The notes beneath the pieces were generated by a model. It was not told where the DNA came from. It saw nothing but the letters and a program-made list of their open reading frames with translations, and made no database searches. DNA of 57,244 nucleotides from an uncultured Collinsella sp. (GTDB taxonomy: Bacteria; Actinomycetota; Coriobacteriia; Coriobacteriales; Coriobacteriaceae). Numbering within the stretch: position 1 is the first letter of the stretch; every line of letters begins with the position of its first letter. Position numbers and translations under genes: made by a program. Shown here piece after piece: positions 53,544-57,244 of the stretch. The stretch spans positions 1 through 57,244 of the forward strand of contig CABUDJ010000003.1 of assembly GCA_902490325.1 (NCBI GenBank). The letters run 5' to 3'.

Positions 53544-54629
53544 ATGAAGCCACGTAACGTTGCCATCGCCTGCGGTGTCGCGGGAGTCGCCGTCGGCCTT
53601 GCCGCTGCCACCGGTATCGTTTATCACAAGCAAATCAAGTCCGCCGCGTCGCTCAAACGCTTGACCGACTATGCGGATGGATACGACCTGTACGCGATCG
53701 ATATCGCCTACGACTACGATCTTGATCGCATCATCGCCGCTGGCGTGCGCGACGACCAGGCCTACATCGATGCCGTGGTGGCGCAGGTGCTGCCCGGTGT
53801 GCCGGCACATGTCCAGGCGCCCCAGTTTGCCTGCAGCGCTTTTGTCGCCGCAGATGCCGAAGGCCGCGTGCGCACCGGTCGCAATTACGACTTTAAGGAC
53901 GACACCTCAGCGCTGCTGGTGCGCAATCACCCACGCGGCGGCTATGCCTCCATCGGGTTTGCCGCCCTTAACAACCTGGGCGATAACACTCCGCTTGACT
54001 CCGTCGCCGGACGCGCCGCCGCACTCATGGGCCCGTTTGCCCAGCTCGACGGTGTTAACGAATGCGGTGTGTCCATTGCCGTACTCACCCTGGATTCCAA
54101 GCCCTGTGACCAGGACACGCAACGCCCCGTCATCAACACTTCGCTCGCCATCCGTCTGGTGCTCGACCGTGCCGCCACCACGCAAGAAGCTGTCGACCTG
54201 CTTTCCGCCTACGACATGCACGCCATGGCAGGACGCGATTACCACTTCTTTATCAACGACGCCGCCGGTGACGCGCGCGTAGTAGAGTGGGATCCGCGCG
54301 ATCCGAACCGTGCTTTCAAAGCGACTCCTGTACGCCAGGTTACGAACTTCTACGCTTGCTATGGCGACGAAGTGCTGCCCAACCAAAAGAATGACGAGCT
54401 GGGCCATGGTAAAGAGCGCGCCGTCGCAATCGCCGATGTCCTTGACGCCCACGCCGGTGCCCAGGACGAGGCAGTCGCTTGGAAGGCCCTTCGCGCCGCA
54501 GCCCAAGAGCCCAATCCGGAAGACATCACCAGCAATACGCAATGGTCGGTCATCTTTGACAATACCGAGCCCGCTGCCGCCATCACTCTGCGCCGCCACT
54601 GGGGCGACGTCGACGCCTTTGCGCTGTAA
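53544..54629 (+). CDS. Secreted or anchored Ntn-type amide hydrolase
   Basis: 361 residues with an N-terminal membrane helix (NVAIACGVAGVAVGLAAATG, residues 5-24). The Cys-nucleophile region is FACSAFVAADAEGRVRTGRN with Cys97, which would become the N-terminal residue if autoprocessing cuts before it, as in linear amide C-N hydrolases (choloylglycine hydrolase/penicillin V acylase relatives). YDFKDD and MDGVNECGVSIAVL-type segments (FAQLDGVNECGVS) support this. Likely substrates are N-acylated amines or bile-acid-like amides outside the cell; which one cannot be said. Start has AGGAGCCGTC upstream. Confidence 0.82.
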   Translation: MKPRNVAIACGVAGVAVGLAAATGIVYHKQIKSAASLKRLTDYADGYDLYAIDIAYDYDLDRIIAAGVRDDQAYIDAVVAQVLPGVPAHVQAPQFACSAFVAADAEGRVRTGRNYDFKDDTSALLVRNHPRGGYASIGFAALNNLGDNTPLDSVAGRAAALMGPFAQLDGVNECGVSIAVLTLDSKPCDQDTQRPVINTSLAIRLVLDRAATTQEAVDLLSAYDMHAMAGRDYHFFINDAAGDARVVEWDPRDPNRAFKATPVRQVTNFYACYGDEVLPNQKNDELGHGKERAVAIADVLDAHAGAQDEAVAWKALRAAAQEPNPEDITSNTQWSVIFDNTEPAAAITLRRHWGDVDAFAL

Positions 54630-54697
54630 GGAGCCAGGCCCGTCGACCTTACGTTCCCTGACGTTGCTTACATTTCCATACGCTTGAGCTAACACGT

Positions 54698-54730
54698 TTT
54701 ACCCCCGTATCAACAGTGTGCGGGGGTAAA
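54698..54730. repeat. TTTACCCCCG inverted repeat before pfk
   Basis: Perfect 10-bp arms at 54698-54707 and 54721-54730 with a 13-nt loop. It could terminate the amide-hydrolase gene or be an operator upstream of the TATAAC box (54744-54749) of the pfk promoter. Confidence 0.6.
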
Positions 54731-54768
54731 CTTATGCGCATGTTATAACTTGCCCGGAAGGATTCATC

Positions 54769-55848
54769 ATGCTTAGGATCGGTCTTCTTACCAGTGGCGG
54801 CGACTGCCAAGCGCTCAACGCCACCATGCGCGGCATCGTCAAAACGCTTATGACCAATAGCGAAGAACCTATCGAGATCTACGGTTTTGAGGACGGCTAC
54901 CAGGGCCTTATCTACAGCAGATTCCGCGTCATGACGCCCGCCGATTTTAGCGGTATCCTCACCCGCGGCGGCACCATCCTGGGCACGAGCCGCACACCGT
55001 TCAAGCGTCTGGATACCCCCGAGGCCGATGGTGTCGAGAAGGTGCCGGCGATGGTCCACACCTATCATAAGCTGCAGCTCGACTGCCTGTTTATGCTGGG
55101 CGGTAACGGCTCCACCAAGACCGCCAACCGCCTGCGCGAAGAGGGCCTCAACGTTATCGCCCTGCCCAAGACCATCGATAACGACACCTGGGGCACCGAG
55201 CTGACGTTTGGCTTTACGAGCGCCATCGACGTCGCCACCAAGTGCATCGACGACATCCACACCACTGCCTCGAGTCACGGCCGCGTGTTTGTCATCGAGA
55301 TCATGGGCCACAAGGTTGGCTGGATCCCGCTGTACGCCGGCGTCGCGGGCGGCGCGGATGTCATCTTGATTCCCGAGATTCCCTACGACATGGATAACGT
55401 CATCAAGACCATCGAGCATCGCATGGAAACCGGCAGCCGCTTTACCATCGTGGCCGTCGCCGAGGGCGCTATCTCCAAGGAGGACGCGGCGCTGTCCAAG
55501 AAGGAGTACAAGAAGAAACTCGCCGAGCGCACGAGCCCGTCGATTGTCTACGACATCGCCAAGGAGATCGAAGCCAAGACTGGTCGCGAGACCCGCGTCG
55601 CCATCCCCGGCCACACGCAGCGCGGCGGTCAGCCCGACGCCCAGGACCGCATCTTTGCGACCCAGTGCGGCGTCGAGGCGGCACTCGGCTGCCTGCGCGG
55701 CGAGTTTGGCTACATGATCGCCCTGCGCGACGGTAAGATGTGCCACATGCCGCTCGAGGAGGTCGCTGGCAAGCTCAAGTATGTCGACCCCCAGAGCGAC
55801 CTGGTGCGCGAGGCCAAATCGCTGGGCATCAGCTTCGGCGACGAATAG
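54769..55848 (+). CDS. pfk: 6-phosphofructokinase (ATP- or PPi-dependent)
   Basis: Phosphorylates fructose 6-phosphate in glycolysis. 359 residues. GLLTSGGDCQALNATMRG is the N-terminal phosphate site. The nucleotide loop reads GGNGS (111-115, Asn where E. coli has Asp103) and the catalytic loop PKTIDND (133-139, Lys as in PPi-dependent enzymes). The Gly retained at the position after Asn favours ATP, while the Lys favours PPi, so this belongs to the mixed-substrate group. GGAAGGA lies 6-7 bases before the ATG. A 185-base palindrome starts in its last codons. Confidence 0.92.
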   Translation: MLRIGLLTSGGDCQALNATMRGIVKTLMTNSEEPIEIYGFEDGYQGLIYSRFRVMTPADFSGILTRGGTILGTSRTPFKRLDTPEADGVEKVPAMVHTYHKLQLDCLFMLGGNGSTKTANRLREEGLNVIALPKTIDNDTWGTELTFGFTSAIDVATKCIDDIHTTASSHGRVFVIEIMGHKVGWIPLYAGVAGGADVILIPEIPYDMDNVIKTIEHRMETGSRFTIVAVAEGAISKEDAALSKKEYKKKLAERTSPSIVYDIAKEIEAKTGRETRVAIPGHTQRGGQPDAQDRIFATQCGVEAALGCLRGEFGYMIALRDGKMCHMPLEEVAGKLKYVDPQSDLVREAKSLGISFGDE

Positions 55849-56024
55849 CCTCGGCAGGGACCGCTCCCATCGGAGGCCCCAGGGCTTACCTCCCAAATCG
55901 TCCTCGGACATGTCAGGACCCCGCTGCGCGCTTTGCGCGGCGGGGTCCTTCCGTCCTGCGGAAAGATTTGGGAGGTAAGCCCTGGGGCCTCCTGCGGTAA
56001 CTGGGGAGGCCGAGGCTATTCGTC
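55840..56024. repeat. Long palindrome over the pfk stop codon
   Basis: The outer arm GACGAATAGCCTCGG (the end of pfk, Asp-Glu-stop) is mirrored at 56010-56024. A perfect 28-bp block pairs 55872-55899 with 55965-55992, and a perfect inner stem pairs around 55915-55949 (AGGACCCCGC with its complement) around a GCGC core. Total 185 bp, centre near 55932. The inner hairpin, with TTCCG following, can act as a terminator. Confidence 0.85.
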
Positions 56025-56241
56025 TTCTTGCTGCAGGTGCGTGGGCTGAGATTTTGGGATGTTGCAGGCTCTTAGCTGAGAGTAGCACTGACATTTGTCC
56101 TGAAATGGCTGGTCGTTAGGGGTTGCTACCGGTAGTTGCGGTAGGGTTGGGGCAGATTCTAACTAGAAATGGTGGTCGCTACCGGTTGTTCTCGGCATAC
56201 TCGGCTCATTCGATTACGGTCACCACATGAAAGGAACTGTC
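56025..56241. promoter_or_regulatory. Upstream region of the XRE membrane regulator
   Basis: About 217 non-coding bases. It contains GCTACCGGTAG (56125-56135) and GCTACCGGTTG (56178-56188), 53 bases apart, which is close to five helical turns; these are candidate operators for the XRE protein encoded next. Ribosome site AAAGGAA is at 56230-56236. Confidence 0.5.
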
Positions 56242-57180
56242 ATGGATCTTGCGATGGCGCAGCGGCTCGTTGATCGCCGCAAGGCTGCCGGGCTTTCTCA
56301 GGAGGCGCTTGCCGCCCAGCTGGGTGTGAGTCGCCAGGCCGTCAGTAAATGGGAGCGCAGCGAATCCTCGCCCGATACCGATAACCTTATTGCGCTCGCC
56401 GCGCTGTATGGCGTGTCGTTGGATGAGCTGTTGTATGGGGAGGCGGTGGATAGCACTGACGACTCGCAGGCTGATGATGAAGCACAGGACAGCGACGCCG
56501 GTACCAAAGCTTCAGATGAGGCTGAAGAGGCTGAGGCTTCTACTGAGCACGCTGGTTACAGCGATAAGCCACTTGTCGATATTTCCCTCGCGCGCGGCAT
56601 CCACGTTATTGATCCCAACAAAGGCGAGGAAATCCATGTTGGCTGGAGCGGCATCCATGTGACCAACGAGCGCAAGGGCGAAGAGGTGCATGTGGGGCCA
56701 GGCGGATTGCATATCGATACGCTTGAGGACGATGGACATAGCGTGCATACCAATGACGACGGCGCCGTCGCCATCGACGGCGAGACGTTTTCCAGCTGGA
56801 AGGAAGCACACGACAAGCTCGACCATCATGGCAAGCATTTCAACACCGGGCTCGGACGCGCATGGAACAAATTCCCCTTTCCCGCGCTCGTCGCCCTCGC
56901 CTACCTGGTGCTCGGCATTGCCTACGGCACATGGGCTACGGGACTCTTGCTCGCCTTTTTGGTTCCCGTCTACTACGCGATTGGTGACTTTATCGATCGA
57001 CGCCATTTGTCAAAGCTCATTGAATGCGTCTATCCAGCAGCCGCCATTGCATGGTTTCTCTATATGTGGCTTTGCCTGGGGCAGCCCCATCCCGCATGGG
57101 CCATCCTCATCACGATTCCCGTCATAAAGGCGCTCATGCGCTGGTGCCGCAAGCAATGGAAGCACCGCAAACAGGCCTAA
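56242..57180 (+). CDS. XRE regulator fused to a repeat and membrane region
   Basis: 312 residues. An N-terminal HTH (1-60, LSQEALAAQLGVSRQAVSKW) is followed by an acidic linker (70-108). Then come two exact-length 18-residue repeats, GIHVIDPNKGEEIHVGWS (119-136) and GIHVTNERKGEEVHVGPG (137-154), and a third partial copy. The C-terminus has three or four hydrophobic segments (residues 214-300). It resembles the membrane-anchored XRE regulators of gut bacteria, with the repeat likely a beta-structured sensing or oligomerising domain (inference). ATG 56242 has AAAGGAAC 7 bases upstream; the ATG at 56227 does not. Confidence 0.83.
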   Translation: MDLAMAQRLVDRRKAAGLSQEALAAQLGVSRQAVSKWERSESSPDTDNLIALAALYGVSLDELLYGEAVDSTDDSQADDEAQDSDAGTKASDEAEEAEASTEHAGYSDKPLVDISLARGIHVIDPNKGEEIHVGWSGIHVTNERKGEEVHVGPGGLHIDTLEDDGHSVHTNDDGAVAIDGETFSSWKEAHDKLDHHGKHFNTGLGRAWNKFPFPALVALAYLVLGIAYGTWATGLLLAFLVPVYYAIGDFIDRRHLSKLIECVYPAAAIAWFLYMWLCLGQPHPAWAILITIPVIKALMRWCRKQWKHRKQA

Positions 57181-57244
57181 ACCGCCCTAACCCGCCAGCA
57201 CCACTCATCCGGTACCGGCCGCCCCTTCCAAGTTGTGGTGGAAT
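57181..57244. other. End of window, no feature
   Basis: 64 bases after the XRE stop codon. Nothing recognised; a terminator, if present, may lie beyond the window. Confidence 0.3.

Noticed and set aside
54649..56094. 481-residue frame antisense to pfk
   Set aside because: It mirrors the third-position bias of pfk, has no motif and no ribosome site.

Overview
The window is GC-rich actinobacterial-type DNA with strong G/C preference at third codon positions, which produces many long antisense shadow frames. The gene mix suggests an anaerobic gut member of the Coriobacteriia, most likely Collinsella or a close relative: a giant two-ASKHA/2-hydroxyacyl-CoA dehydratase-activase fusion, a DUF6020 membrane protein, an SEC-C methionine aminopeptidase, an OPT transporter, a CmpB-type membrane protein and an arylsulfotransferase remnant. 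That is an inference from gene content; no rRNA or tRNA is visible to confirm it.

Layout. 0-3.7 kb: a YtcJ-like amidohydrolase and an M20 peptidase, divergent. 3.7-9 kb, minus strand: a zinc-ribbon membrane protein, a YitT protein, the AmaP/DUF2273/Asp23 envelope-stress operon and YebC. 9-13.3 kb: DUF6020 membrane protein, Lgt, a NifU-type scaffold and dCMP deaminase. 13.3-14.6 kb: an AT-richer islet with a small XRE regulator divergent from a membrane/coiled-coil protein. 14.7-19 kb: a remnant of a second coaX, intact coaX, an OPT transporter and a DUF389 protein carrying an EF-hand-like loop. 19-21.3 kb: a decaying stretch with an arylsulfotransferase tail and a frameshifted 3-hydroxyacyl-CoA dehydrogenase. 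21.5-30.2 kb: the 1593-residue activase with its TetR regulator, a HAD phosphatase, and a TetR/MFS efflux pair with twin operators. 30.2-32 kb: PII and Amt nitrogen genes separated by a long palindrome. 32-36 kb: CmpB-like protein, HD protein, DXS.

36-40.6 kb: a polar amino-acid ABC importer (lipoprotein, two permeases, ATPase) followed by a gamma-glutamyl hydrolase, plausibly one unit for taking up and processing glutamate-type compounds. 40.7-44.1 kb: a bacitracin/lantibiotic-type ABC exporter and a DUF2975/XRE pair. 44.3-47.6 kb: an Hpt protein, a degenerate GGDEF-REC-HD-GYP protein and an alpha/beta hydrolase. 47.8-50.7 kb: radical SAM protein, SEC-C methionine aminopeptidase and D-2-hydroxyacid dehydrogenase. 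50.9-51.8 kb: a RelB-like/PIN toxin-antitoxin module. 52-57.2 kb: M18 aminopeptidase, Ntn-type amide hydrolase, phosphofructokinase and an XRE membrane regulator with an 18-residue internal repeat.

The most unusual content is non-coding. There is a dispersed family of hairpins whose stems vary but whose loop keeps a CCTGTCCC-like core, and five of them end exactly on the TAA stop of a neighbouring gene. At 35.88-36.09 kb there are three evenly spaced 15-bp inverted repeats with 25-nt loops and a compensatory base change. Long palindromes also overlap the stop codons of pfk and amt. No CRISPR array, prophage, insertion sequence or RNA gene was recognised.
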